In this document: piece after piece, positions 32,601-44,266 of the stretch
Numbering within the stretch: position 1 is the first letter of the stretch
Layout: each line of letters opens with the position of its first letter
Position numbers and translations under genes: made by a program
Source: Tilletia caries
Taxonomy: Eukaryota > Basidiomycota > Exobasidiomycetes > Tilletiales > Tilletiaceae
Reading direction: 5' to 3'
Assembly: GCA_032718865.1 (NCBI GenBank)
Contig: JALUTQ010000045.1
Coordinates: 1,054,001-1,118,000, forward strand
Length of the DNA stretch: 64,000 nucleotides
Notes under the pieces: model-generated
What the model was told of the DNA's origin: nothing
What the model saw: the letters and a program-made list of their open reading frames with translations, nothing else
The model's database searches: none

Positions 32601-33306
32601 ATTCGTCGGCCGCCAGCGAGCCCTGTAACGGAGGTAGGGTCCGGGCAGGGGAGCGGCGAACAGCGTGCTAAGGAGAGAGAAGATCTCCTGTCGGCTCTGC
32701 GGGCGGGTCCTGATCTGCAAAAGTGGTACTCGGCGAACAGCAAGATCATACTTCCGAAAGATCACCCGTACTACAAATGGAAGCTCGAAGGCAAGATTCG
32801 TCGCGGAGGGGGCGACATTTCGAAGCGACCAAGTGAGTGATACCAGTTTGGGCAGAGAAATGCGTGAACGGATTGGTGTGCTGATAGAAGCGTCCGAGCT
32901 CCTTTCGACCACTCAACCTGTTGTGGTTGAAGACGAAACTGAGCCACTCAAGCTCCAAGCGTACGCGATGCCTGGCATCGTGTCATTCATCAAAAGCAAG
33001 ATCGCGGGCGAAGCAGACGAGTCGAGGGACTTGAACGGAATTCGAGTCTTGGCAGAAGACAGTCATGCCCATGTACGGATGGGCTTCGAGACGACGGGGG
33101 GCAAGTCCGTCTTGAGAGGGATCGACACCTTTCAAGATTCTCTTGCGAGCTCGTCAATATCATCGACGCCGAGCTCGGCAGGGGGTGCGAGAACGGGAAA
33201 TGGGAACTGGATTGGGGCTGCACCGCCCTCTCTGCCCTTTATGGAGAGCCTGAGCACGGCTCACGGGGGAACGACTTGGGGTTCCGGAGAATCGTCGATT
33301 GTATGA
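29652..33306 (+). CDS. HDA1: Class II histone deacetylase with Arb2-type C-terminus
   Basis: The product would be a zinc-dependent lysine deacetylase of the Hda1/Clr3 type, a nuclear co-repressor of transcription and heterochromatin factor. Residues about 110-450 form the deacetylase domain: RPPGHHAEP (about 239, charge-relay His pair), DWDVHHGNGT (about 284, zinc-binding Asp/His), AGFDAAEGD (about 378, second zinc Asp), and LEGGYN (about 417). An Arb2-like domain follows, with IGHGPGCEAV near residue 821. Exon 1 ends at 32832. A 55-bp intron (32833-32887, GTGAGT...GATAG) keeps phase into a 419-nt exon ending at 33306; without splicing the protein would stop at 32840. The product is about 1180 residues. 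The N-terminal 75 residues are Ala/Pro/Ser-rich, and a later Met could be the true start. Downstream MITEs do not touch the frame. Confidence 0.9.
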
Positions 33307-33445
33307 GAAGAACCGTCAGGAATGAAGTCGTCTTCGAAGGTCACGGTGCGGTATATGGGCCTGGCCATAGCTTTGGATTGCCTGCAGCGGAGTCGGACGC
33401 GGTGGGCAACGAGCAGAGCGCCGTCCGCGTCCCATGCATCTTATA

Positions 33446-33919
33446 CGAGGTGGTTGTCAAAAGTATCCGGACACTAAAATTTTAACCATACGTTTACTAA
33501 GTGTTCGCCTCTATTTCACCTTAAGTCAAACTTGGTCAGTAAAATCTGTAAAAATACACCTCTTAGCTGACCTTCTAGCGCGAGTGCAGAAGCATCGGAA
33601 TATGTGACTCAAAAATTGAGAAAAAATGAGGAGCTGGGTTGAGTAAGGTGGGTGTGAAGGAGTTTGAAATCACCTAGTAGATTACTAATTGCAATCGTTT
33701 CTTCCTCTTTCCACTTAGAGCAACCTGTCTTCCAAGTCAGAGCTGGGAAAACTCCACAGAGAGAAGTTGTTCTCCGGTATAGAGGCTTTCCAAATGGCCC
33801 ATCATTGAGCGTCTTCCATATCCATGTCTTTGAGTTGCATCGAGAGCTCAATAGAGGCGAACACTTAGTAAACGTATGGTTAAAATTTTAGTGTCCGGAT
33901 ACTTTTGACAACCACCTCG
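33446..33919. mobile_element. Tc1/mariner-like MITE family G (474 bp), long TIRs
   Basis: About 68 bp at each end are near-perfect inverted repeats (starting CGAGGTGGTTGTCAAAAGTA). TA dinucleotides flank at 33444-33445 and 33920-33921, the Tc1/mariner target duplication. The GTTGTCAAAAGTATCCGGAC-like terminus resembles Tc1-like elements. The interior (about 340 bp) encodes no transposase that I can recognise. It lies about 140 bp downstream of the HDA1 stop codon. Confidence 0.88.
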
Positions 33920-34086
33920 TACATAGGGGTCAGTCGGTCAGTCAGGTCAGCGGTCTGACTTGGAACTGCGCCAAGTGTGAAGTGTCTGAAAGCTGTTAGA
34001 TTTCCTAAATTGCCTTTTGAGAGCGTATTATTTAAGCTTTTAGATAGGACGTTCTTGCTTGTGATTTGGACTCGGCGCTGCTGGCG

Positions 34087-34752
34087 TAGTCTGGTAGAAG
34101 ACCAGACCGTGTCACGTGATGCCAGAGCATCTTGCCGTGTACACGGTCTGGCAAGATTCGAGGCGATTTACTTAACACCACCCCTCACTCAGAGGCCTCC
34201 GGCGTTGGCCTCCACATTTTTTCCCGGACGCATGTCACGTATCTGAGCCAATACAACACCTTTTACAGAACGGAAAGCGGCAGTACCTGCTCCAACAAGT
34301 CGCCACCACCTTTGCTTAATGCTTCAGGTCATGTTGTCCTGTGGCCTGTGGTCTGGTGGTGTTTCCCAGTATTTGACCTTTCAAGAAATGATCAGAAAAG
34401 CCATGATCATCGCCGACCATCTATAAGGAAAGCTTAATCTCGTTGGCAGCGAAGTGCCTCTTACTGCCAGTTGATTTTGACCCCCATTCCTCCAAGTGAT
34501 CAGGCCAAAGATGACACGAGCATGGTCTGTGAGGAGTAGAGCAACTGCTCATGTGGTTTTCTAAGTGTTTGAGTGACATTTTAATAAGTGGTCGAAGGTC
34601 CACCAGTTGTGGTGCTTCGCTCAAAATCCGACCCTCAGCGTCGGTGGTTCCTTTAAAATCGTGTTGAGTTCTACCAGACCGTCCTTCGGACGGGTACGCT
34701 GCGCCTCCGCTGCTACAAGTCTGAAGTCACGGTCTGGTCTCATACCAGACTA
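34087..34752. mobile_element. MULE-like MITE family F, copy 2 (666 bp)
   Basis: The terminal repeats are TAGTCTGGTAGAAGACCAGA and, inverted, TCTGGTCTCATACCAGACTA. The perfect 10-bp duplication is GCTGCTGGCG (34077-34086 and 34753-34762). The first 25 bp are themselves a small palindrome (AGTCTGGT...ACCAGAC), as in copy 1. It lies directly upstream of the LINE. Confidence 0.88.
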
Positions 34753-36188
34753 GCTGCTGGCGGGCTTCACCACCACCACCACCACCACCACCACCTCCTC
34801 CTCCTCCTCCTCCTATGGCTTTCCTTGCCGTGATGCTCTTCCTCTTACCCCCGCCTCTGACCTTGGGTTATGCGCTTCGTCTTTTTAGACGTCCTGCTCT
34901 GCCACCTTGGTGCGCACCAGGTTCCTGCTGGCCTCGAGCCTCCACCCCTGTTCATCGAGACTCCAAACCTGACTCTTCCTTGCCTCCATGTGTGGCATCT
35001 CCCTGCCCGCAGTGGGATAGTCATCGAAGCGATGACCATACCCTCTCCTTCCACCCGCAATTCACCTCTTCATCGGCTATCTCACGTCCCCTTGCGCCAG
35101 ATCTACCCTCCCCTGTCCATCTTCTACTCCTGATCCTTGCAGCTACCTTTAGCATCCTTCTGATACTCGCCCCTGCAGGCTGCTCGGCAACCCCTCTGTC
35201 TCTCCCTCTTTCCGCTCATACGTTCTCTCGTCTGCTTCCTTCCTCATCCCCGACCACATCACGCTTTGCAGGTGACGATGTCCCTGCCTGGCTGTCGACT
35301 CAACCGGTACTGCTGCCATCAAGGGATCTCCCACCGCGTCTCTCTAGCGCCATCACATATTCCTCCTCCCCAGGCTTTCAGAATCCCCGTCCATCTGCCT
35401 TGGGTCCATACCATGCTCACGCCTTCCTTGACCCTCGCATCCTTTCCTTCACTTCGGCCCCTCCCCTTGTGTACCTTTCAACCGTGTCAGATCCCTGTCA
35501 ATCCTCCTTTCTACATCACGACCGTATCCTGCTGACCACATCTTACCCCTTTGTGTACCTTTCAGCCGTGTCAGATCCCCGTCAATCCTGCTTTCTGCAT
35601 CATGACCGTATCCTGCTGACCACATCTTATCCCCCATCTTTTGTCCCAGCCCTACATACCTTGCGCGCACACTGGCCCGCTGGCTGCCTCCCCATTGTCC
35701 CGCTCTCGACACTCTCCCATTGTTCTGATGCGCAGTTTTCACGACGGCTGCTCTGCTGCCCCATACAACTCTCCGCCGTGCACGTGTCCTCTCCCATCAC
35801 ACCCTCATCTCTCAGCTTGACCCGAGCGCGAGTGCCCGCTGATCTAGAGCCTTCTTCCTCATCCGTTGCAAAGACTCGTCTCCCTGCCCTCTGGTGCCTC
35901 ACTGCGGTCCGAGCTGGTGCCTGTCGAGACAATGCATCAATACCGCCCATAGCAACGTTTCTCAAGTTCGGCATGATTGCGAGCAGATGTCCTCAAGTTT
36001 GTCGCTCGTCTCCTGCCGTGTTCACCCCTCCCACTGCCTCCCGTTGTGCCCCATCACGCTTCCGCCCTGCAAAGGTACTTAAAGAGCTCTCTTTGCCCCC
36101 TATTCTCTTTTTACTCACCCCCCCCAGCACCTCCCTCTTCTCATCCCTTCCCCCCACCTCTCTCACATCCCTTGGCCCACCACATACC

Positions 36189-38147
36189 ATGTCCTTCCAG
36201 CCCTACGGGCCCACCGCGGGCTTCACCGCCAGCCAAGCTCTCACCGTCGCCGATTCCCAAAACCCCGACGCCTCCCAGGTGTCCGACCGCTCGGACACGA
36301 CTACCTCCTTCTCCCACCGTGACAACGACGACATGGAGGACGCATTCAACCTTGAGGGCCTTCTCGACGACGAGACCCAATCGTCTCAGCCCCTCCCCCT
36401 TTCTCAAGAGCCTACCGGTCTCAGCCCTCCGGGTTCCATCTCCGACGCTCGCCTCATTCGCCTGCCCCCTGGAACCTACCGCGAGCGCGCCAGCTCGGCA
36501 GATTCAGAAGTCTCCCACGAATCCTCCGCCGTCGACGCGGCCACCAGTGGCTGTGACGCTTCTCACGACGAGCACGACGGAGAGCAACAGGAAGACGACG
36601 AAGATGGCCGTAGTCCCGACGAAGATGGCCGGGCTACCCCCACTCCAACCACCCCTCGACGCGCTGCCCCTCACCGCCAGACCGAGCCTACTCATCATTC
36701 TCCAAGCTCCCACTCTGGGATTGCATCGTCGGTTCATGCTCCTGCTCCCGCTGCTACATCCGTTCCTGCAGCCGTTCCTTCCACCCACACTGGCTCCACC
36801 ACCCGCTCAAACAAAGCCACGCATACCACCACCCAGACCTCTGCCCATCGCGACAGCACTCCCGCCTCCGACAATGAGGCTGCTGGTCCTCCCGATGGGC
36901 CTGGTGTCGCTGCGGACGATACATCCCCTGCCACCGGTGCCGCCGCTTTGCCTAAGCACTGGCTCGAGGGCGAAACACTGCACCGCATTCGCCGCCCAGG
37001 CCACCCTCACCTGGCCTGGAGAGACGTCCAGGCCGCCGCACAAGCCCCCAACTTTCCTCCCACTGGCAACCTCGAAAGCAAGCTCCCTGGGCACGTCAAC
37101 TGCCACAGCACCCTGCACGTTTTCTCTATCCAGGGGGCGATCATGGACGCCGTCCATGACCGAATCAAGGAATGCGCTGCCCCGCGTGAATTTGAGGTGT
37201 CCCTGCACAGTGGGCGTTTCAAATGTGTGCGTGTCTCATTCTCCACTGCCGAGCTGCTCACCTCTGCTTTGGGCCTACGAGTCACAATTCCGTCCATCGA
37301 CGGTCACCCTCCCTTTGTCCTCGACGAATTCAAGATGGGAACACCTTTGGGTGCCCGCTACGTTGCCGTGCAGCTCCGACACCCCGGCCTCTCTCCTCAC
37401 GCCGCCAAGAAGAAGCTGGAGCTCGCCGTTCGCGAGGCCGAAGGCGTGTACCTTGTGGAAGTATGGGCGGTCTACCACCACTCGGGACCACCTTCTAGCG
37501 TCAAGTCTCCGGCCAACGATCTCATTGCCCTTCTGGTCGTCATGTCGCCCGCTGGAGGTACATTTGCCTCTCCGCTCACCGAGGACGAACTCAGATCCAT
37601 TCCGTGCTACATTGGCATGCTCCCGCTCACCTTCAGCGGCAGGTTCCCCCAGTGTCGAGGTTGCGGCTGCTTCGCCCAACTTGGAGGCGACTTCCACACC
37701 AGCACTTCGTGCCAGAACCCCACCATCCCTTGCGCAGTATGCAGCCGTTGGGGTCACTGCGGCGTCCAGTGTCCCCGAAATCCCTTCAACCAGACCCGCA
37801 ACGAAGACGGCAACGCCGCCGCTGCTGACCAGGAAGACGCCTTTGAGTACGAGCCGGCGGGCCCTGTCCCTTCCACCAGCACTCCGGAAAAACGCCCCTC
37901 CACCTCCGCGCCAAGCGTCCCGGTTGCTGGGCCCTCCACTCCCTCCAGCTCAAACGCCTCCCGCGGCGCTCACCAAGGGCGGGGCCGCGGTCGTGGTGCC
38001 TCCCACGGCAACCGCACGCACTACCAACAAGCTTTCCTCACTCCACAAGGCGGCGTCTCCCGCAACCCACCTCCCGGCAGCGGGCCCAGCACGCCCAAGC
38101 GCAACCATAAACGACCGCGCTCAAAGTCACCGGACACCACCAACTGA
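36189..38147 (+). CDS. LINE ORF1 (Gag-like, zinc knuckles)
   Basis: From Met at 36189 the frame encodes 652 residues: an acidic Ser/Thr/Pro-rich N-terminal half, a folded region (about residues 250-480), then Cys/His knuckles (CRGCGCFAQLGGDFHTSTSC and CAVCSRWGHCGVQC), then a Gly/Arg-rich basic tail. This is the RNA-binding ORF1 protein of Tad-clade LINEs, which coats the element RNA. The frame is open upstream to 34815, but that stretch is Ser/Pro/Leu-rich C-biased sequence and is better read as 5' untranslated region. Another frame (35977-38568) is also open through composition. No internal stop occurs, so ORF1 itself looks intact. Confidence 0.7.
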   Translation: MSFQPYGPTAGFTASQALTVADSQNPDASQVSDRSDTTTSFSHRDNDDMEDAFNLEGLLDDETQSSQPLPLSQEPTGLSPPGSISDARLIRLPPGTYRERASSADSEVSHESSAVDAATSGCDASHDEHDGEQQEDDEDGRSPDEDGRATPTPTTPRRAAPHRQTEPTHHSPSSHSGIASSVHAPAPAATSVPAAVPSTHTGSTTRSNKATHTTTQTSAHRDSTPASDNEAAGPPDGPGVAADDTSPATGAAALPKHWLEGETLHRIRRPGHPHLAWRDVQAAAQAPNFPPTGNLESKLPGHVNCHSTLHVFSIQGAIMDAVHDRIKECAAPREFEVSLHSGRFKCVRVSFSTAELLTSALGLRVTIPSIDGHPPFVLDEFKMGTPLGARYVAVQLRHPGLSPHAAKKKLELAVREAEGVYLVEVWAVYHHSGPPSSVKSPANDLIALLVVMSPAGGTFASPLTEDELRSIPCYIGMLPLTFSGRFPQCRGCGCFAQLGGDFHTSTSCQNPTIPCAVCSRWGHCGVQCPRNPFNQTRNEDGNAAAADQEDAFEYEPAGPVPSTSTPEKRPSTSAPSVPVAGPSTPSSSNASRGAHQGRGRGRGASHGNRTHYQQAFLTPQGGVSRNPPPGSGPSTPKRNHKRPRSKSPDTTN

Positions 38148-38275
38148 CAGCACTGCCGATGACTGTACGTTTCCTCGCATCATACTTCTGCTGCTGCCCA
38201 GGCCGCGCCTCCCTGACACTGCCCTCTTCCACTCCCCGTTACACAGTGATCACCTAGATACACCGGCTGCCTCTT

Positions 38276-41200
38276 TTGTTCCCTTTTCGTATAACCCGCC
38301 CCTGGCGCCCCAGACTTCCATCGGCACGTCGCACAACGACACCGCCATCACCAACAACAACAAAACCAACAAAAACAACAACAACACTATCAACAACCCT
38401 CCCACCACCACTCAGATCGTCTCGTTGCCTCGTTCCTCTCTTTCTCGGCTTGCGCTCTTCTTCTCGATTGTTCTTCGACCTCATCACAACGCCCGTACAA
38501 ATCTCTTCACCGCTCGCACGACCTTCCCCGCCTGGTGTATGTCCTCCCCACCCTCCCGTCCCATCTGACTCTCATAATATCCTTCCCTTCTCTGACAGTT
38601 GCGCATGTCTAAATCCGACGCTAACTCCCTCAGCCACGGCTTACGTCAATATCCACACCATGGTCTCTCAGCTCAACCCGACTCTTGTCTTCTCCGCCTC
38701 AGCCTCTGGACCACGAGCCTCGACCCCTCCCTTTTCTCTCTTCTTTCCCGCTCGACCAGATCTACCTCACCAGCGGCTTCTCACCACCATTGCTGGCTCA
38801 AGGCTCCTTCATCGCGCTTCCTTTGTTTTACTTCGCCCCCCTCTCTCACCCCGCTCTTGGCTCGGTTCCGGACATCCATTTCAACATCCTTTCCCTCCCC
38901 CCTTCTTCCCTCTCCTCTTCCTGCTCCTCCTTCTCTTCACAGCACCCTCCTTCTTCTGGGAATCGAGCGGCGCATCTTCTCCGGACCGCTCCTCTGCTCC
39001 CTCAGCCCCGCCTCCCTCATCATCATCATCGTCGCCTTCCATTCCCCAGCCTTCATCGTCCTCCTCCTCCACGCTTTCCCCTCGGTCCCCCTCTAACCCC
39101 CCAGCCCGACCCTCTGTTACCCCCCCCCCTTCCGCTCCTCCGTCTCGCCTGAATCCACCTTCATCATCTTCTTCTTCTTTCTCCGTGGTGTCTCTGAATT
39201 GCGGAGCCGGTGGCTTGCGCGCCCGTTTGTTCGAGATCAATCGTGCCTCCTCACATCTACTCACCACCGCTGACGTTATCTGCCTCCAAGAATGCCACCT
39301 TAGCTCCACAGTTGCCTGGAACGACTCCAAGGCCCTGCAAGATGCACTCCGTGTGTCCTCAGCCCCCCCTTTCCGAGCACTCCTTGGCCGCGACACTGGC
39401 ATTATTGTGCGCGACCCTACACTTCAGCTCTCCCGGTATGGGTTTGGCGATCGCTGGACTTTCGCTCTCTTGACAAGCCCCAACCCCATTTTCTCCGACT
39501 CTCCTCATCTTGCAGTTTGGTCCATCCATGGACCCTTCGACCCTGCTGCCTGGGCCACCATTGGTGACGCGATTCTTCGTCTTGCTCCTCCCCCCGGTAC
39601 CCCCATCGTCATCGGTGCCGATTGGAACTCCGTACCGGACCCACTTCTTGACTCCCTTCACGGCACCCCCACGCGCATACCCTGGACATTTCCCGCTGCA
39701 GCCATCGAGCCGACGGGCGCCGTAGACCTGTTCCGACTTCTTCGCCCTGACGAAGTGAGTTGGACCTTCGCCCGAACTACCACGTCTACTGACGGCTCCA
39801 TGCATACATCTGCCCGCCGTCTGGATAGCATCTGGTGCTCACCTTCCCTCCTCCCTCTTGTCCACACTACTTCAGTCCTCAGTACTTCCTCGGACCACCG
39901 TGCTGTTGGGGCTTCCTTTCTACTGCCTGATTTCAACATCCTCGACGAATCGTCTTCTGCTCCCTCGCCTCCCCTGATCCTGCACCGACCATGGACCATG
40001 CATCCCGGCGTCTGGGACAATTCAGACTTCCGCAGCGCCCTGCATGATTTTGCCCGTTCGTACAACCCTCCTGTTGCCCCGTCCGAGCTTTATCCCATAA
40101 CTGCCTGGTCTTTATTTCACGTCTCCCTTCTTTCCTTCTTACAGCCGCTGGCTCGTTCTGTCGGACGGTCACAGCTCATGGCGCGCCACGATCTCGAAGC
40201 CGCCCGACGAGAACTCGACGAGCTTGACGTCCGCGCTCCATCCGCATCGGCTCACCTCCAATCTCTCCTCCTCCGATGGCAATCCGCCCTGAAAGCTACC
40301 CAAGCCGCTGAGAACTTGCGCCCCGCCGGCAACACCACAGCTGCGGCCCTCCGCGCCGGCTCCTGGATGTACGCGTCCTTCGCCCCCGCGGCCTCTCGAG
40401 CTTTCCCCCTTCGCGTACAGAACGGCCTTGCTTCCTCCGCCGCTGCCAAACTTGCAGCGCTCTCCGACTTCTACTCGTCACTCTTTTCGGCTCGACCCAC
40501 ACCGACCCTCGCCATGAACTCTCCTCTCCTGTCCAACATCCGACTCCGCCTCGATGCCTTCACCTCTGCCGCCCTAAACGCAACTTTCTCTCTCATGGAG
40601 GTCTACCGGGCCCTCCGCTCCGCCAACCGGCACTCTTCGGCCGGTCCTGACGGCATCACATACCGCGTCTACCTGGCTACATTCGCGGCTGCAGGGCCTC
40701 TTCTCGTTGCCCTTGCTAACTTCCTCGGCAATGGCCACCCCCATGTCTGGCCCGTCGCGGCACGCACCATCCTGCTGCCTAAAGCCGGAGACCCCAGCGA
40801 CATTGCGAACTACCGGCCCATCTCAATTACTGACGCACATGTCCGCATCATCTCTCGGCTCGTCTCCGGGCGACTGATGCTCGCTGGCGACAAACTGTTA
40901 CCATGGACCCAAGCTGCCTTCCTCCCCGGACGCCGGTCATCCCTTGTTGCTGGTGTGCTTCACGGCCTCACTGACCTTCTCTCCCTCCCTCCTTCGTCTC
41001 TAACGCCCCCCGCCTTCTTCGTCATCTCCCTTGATCAACGTAAAGCCTACGACCGCGTTCTTCGCGCCTGGCTTTTCGCCGTTTTACAGACCGCTAACAT
41101 CCCTCCCATGTTGCTGGGGGTGCTGACGGCAGTGTACTCCCAGCCAACCACACGTATCTCCGCGCTTGGTGCCCTTGGACCAATCATCGACCTACTGTGT

Positions 41201-43387
41201 GGTGTTCTCCAAGGAGATCCGGCGTCGTGCTTTCTTTATAACCTTTCACTCCAGCCACTTTTTGACCTCCTTCTTGCGTTCAACATCGGAGTTCATATTC
41301 CCCATCTCGGTTTGCTCTCCGCCCTTGCTTTTGCTGACGACTGTCTCCTCTTTATCGAGGCTTCTCCCAAAGGCCTTTCCCAACTGACGACCCTCTTTTT
41401 CCTGTCTCGGTTCTTACTCTGCCGCAGCGGGCGCCGCTCTGAACCTGGGCAAAAGCTCCTTCTGGCTTCTTGGGACTCCAACCGATTCGAATCTAGACGC
41501 TGCCGATCGGATTGCTGCTGCCCTATCCGCATACGGTCTCACTCCGGCTGGCTCATCCGGTCCCTCCTCACATCTCGGACATCCGCTCCCCCCTGCTGAC
41601 GTCTCCTCTCCGCACGCTCATACTCTTCTCTTTTCCCGTCTAGCTTCCATTAAGGTCCGGGCTACTTGCTTCCGCACGATGGGGGTCGACGTTCTATCCA
41701 GGGTTGCGAACTCGAACAAATACCTTGGTGCTCGTCTCTGGCACACGGTCGCTATCGGTCCCCTGCCCGCCAACTTTTCTGCGCTTTTCCATGACTCCCT
41801 CCACTCCTACCTTCAAGGTGCGTCCTCCAGTTTCCTTTCCAGATCAATCCTCACACGAAACGTCTCCCAGGGGGGGTTCGGACTCATTGACCCTGACGCA
41901 ATGACATCCGCGCTCTCTCTTTCCTTTCTGCGTCGGTTCCTGCTAGAGTCCAACTCCCTGGGCGGCTGGCTCCGCGCTGGGCTGACCACATACCTCTGTC
42001 AACGACACGGCGTCCCTCCCGCCATCCTCCTCATCCGGTCCGGCACGGCTTTTTGGCCGTCTCCGGCACTGGTCCACGCGAAATGATGGCTTCTTTGGTC
42101 GCCTCGTGCATGCCCTGGCTCACGTCGAGCTCGGTGTTCATGCCTCTTGGACTGAGCTCCCCGCCCCCGCACTGCTGACCCTGCCCTGGCTATGGCTGAT
42201 TACCACTTCTTCCTCACTCCCAGACTCCCTCATCTCGAAGACAAAGACGCAACAATTAATCACAAACGGCTGGCTGACCTGGGGCAATATCCTTTGGAGA
42301 GTTGAAGTTCCCGTCGGATGGAGGGCAGCTTTTGCCTCTCACCCTTTGGGTCCCCGCGCGGGCCGCTCAGCCACACTAAACGATATTCCATCTCCATTCT
42401 CCAGAAAACGCCACTCTGCTGGCCCGGCCATCACTGACCTCTGGAATAAAATCTGGTCGGCCACCCCGCTCGCAGTGCGACTTTCCCTCTCAACATGGGC
42501 TTCCCAAACCTCTACTACCTTTTCTCCTCTTTCCGATCGGTCTGCTCCCCCTTCTCATGGCTGGGTTCCGGCTCACCAAGACCCTCTCGCCTCTGCTTTC
42601 CCATGGTCCTTATTGACTGTTTTCGGTCAATCTCTCTCCACAGCGACCACCGCCTCCGTCCGTCGCCGGCTTCAAGGAGTCCGTGGCCCCAAACAGCCGC
42701 GTTGGTCGTTGTTACCTTTCTCTTCCCCAGCCGTCTCTACGGCCTTCTGGACCCAATTTTGGCATGATTTGTCGCGCCTTCCTCTCTCGTCTAGCGTTCG
42801 AACAACCTCCATCCTCGTTCTGAACCGCACCGCCTGGACTTTTCACGTTCAGCACCCCGATAAAACCATCTCGCGCCGTTGCCCTCGCGGTTGTGATGTA
42901 GACGACGGCATCACACACGGCTACATTGATTGCTCGTCTGCCCAAGAGATTTGGACAGCATGCGCACCCCTTTTGTCCAGCCTTGGTGTTCCGACACCGT
43001 CCAACTTTTTCTCCACCCTCGCTCATCGGTCCTCTCCGCCTCCGCAAAGTTCTTCGCCATCGATTCGCTTTATGGCGATCCTGCGTGTTGCGAACCATAT
43101 ACGTCGCTCGGCACGAGGCTGCCGTCACTGGTCGAAATCTTGGCCGTCCCCCTCTCTTTTTCTTCACAGATTCCGACCCTCTTTCCTCCACCACGACCTT
43201 ACTGGCCGACCTCCTCTCCACGGCGTGGTCTAGGGTGCAACAGCTCCCGACCACGACCCGTCCTGCTGCAGTCGCTGCCTTCGACACGAAATGGGCCTCC
43301 GGCGGCTCTTTTCTTCGGCTCGACGAGACTGGCATCCGCTTTGCCGCCGTGGCCATCGATCTCGACACACACTCACGCTCAACGTGA
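38276..43387 (+). pseudogene. LINE ORF2: APE endonuclease and reverse transcriptase, frameshifted
   Basis: The continuous frame 38276-41599 has a low-complexity lead and then an apurinic-type endonuclease (about 39180-39925; SLNCGAGG, LQECHL, GADWNSVPD, SSDHRAVG). The reverse transcriptase follows (about 40500-41400; SSAGPDGITY, LLPKAGDP, NYRPISI, LDQRKAYDR, GDPASC, and the catalytic FADDC). A one-base frameshift near 41400, a stop near 42084 and a further shift near 43050 scatter the rest: a thumb-like region (41680-42086), a CCHC-like CPRGC...H...C segment (about 42880-42950), and a C-terminal helical part to 43387. The enzyme would be non-functional as read. I cannot identify a clear RNase H domain. 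Confidence 0.75.
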
Positions 43388-43881
43388 TCGCCTACCTACG
43401 GTCTTGCTGCGCTTTGCATCTACAACGGTGGGCCCTATCGCGAGGCCGGCGGCGATCCGGTGGGCAAGAGTGATCTCGTAAGTGATGTCTTTCTCTTTTC
43501 CACTTCTTTTTCTACAAACAGGCTGGTCGTGGATCTTCACACCTTCACGACAGTTGAGGGCTTTACGCCTACAAGCCGCAGCAGCGGGTCTGCTGTCGGC
43601 GACCGGACCACGGACATCGATCGACTCGGCCCGCGGACGACTCTATCAAACTCCCAAATGGTCATGGCAACTGGCAAGCCTTCGCTTTCGTCGCGCCCCA
43701 CCGATGCCGACGGACGGCAACGTAATATCACGTCAAGACATTCCACCGAAAGACTGGGACCCGAGCCCGAAGCCCTACCGCTTTACTTCCTTCTTCTGCT
43801 CGTTTCTTATCTGCCTATTTGCCCTTCGGGTTGCTGTCTGGTTACTGGTATGCTCTTTTCACATCGACATTCCATGACATG

Positions 43882-44216
43882 AGTTGAAACAGGATGCTGC
43901 CCGGGCTGAGTTGATGTGACGGGTCAGACGGGAAGGAGAAGCAAGGAGGCGATGATCACCAACGGCACAGTGATCAATGGACATTCCTGGAGGACGCATG
44001 CATGAGGATGGCCAGCGGGACATCCAGCGAACTCTCGATTGGGGGTGTATATATATAGCAGTCCACGAGCTTCATGTATCATCCCCCCCCCCCCCCCCTT
44101 CCCTCTCTTTAGCTAACACGATATACAGACATCTTCCTTGAACCACATTCCTGGTCTGAGGTACGTCTGTCCAGTGATAGCGATCCACCTGATCGAGTAT
44201 CTTACGTTTTTCCACT
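43882..44216 (+). repeat. Copia 5' LTR
   Basis: It is 335 bp, with a TATATATATA promoter-like motif near 44048, followed by a C-run of about 18 bases (44083-44100) absent from the 3' LTR, where the sequence reads ATCATCCCTTCCC. Confidence 0.9.
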
Positions 44217-44266
44217 TGGTAGCTCCGCCTCGTCACCCATACTCTACAACAACGCAGTCTTACGCA

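Noticed and set aside
32833..32887. HDA1 ending at the TGA at 32840
   Set aside because: A canonical 55-bp intron with phase kept links to an open, protein-like exon to 33306; the spliced model explains both frames. Not excluded without RNA data.
34815..36188. Long open frame upstream of LINE ORF1 (would make a 1110-residue protein)
   Set aside because: It is Ser/Pro/Leu-rich translation of C/T-rich DNA. A Met with ordinary protein sequence starts at 36189, and another frame (35977-38568) is also open, so openness here reflects composition.
35977..38568. 863-codon frame overlapping LINE ORF1
   Set aside because: It lacks any motif; the zinc knuckles and folded region are in the other frame.
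41166..42767. Short plus-strand frames across the end of LINE ORF2 as separate genes
   Set aside because: They are other-frame shadows; reverse-transcriptase thumb-like sequence continues across them after frameshifts.
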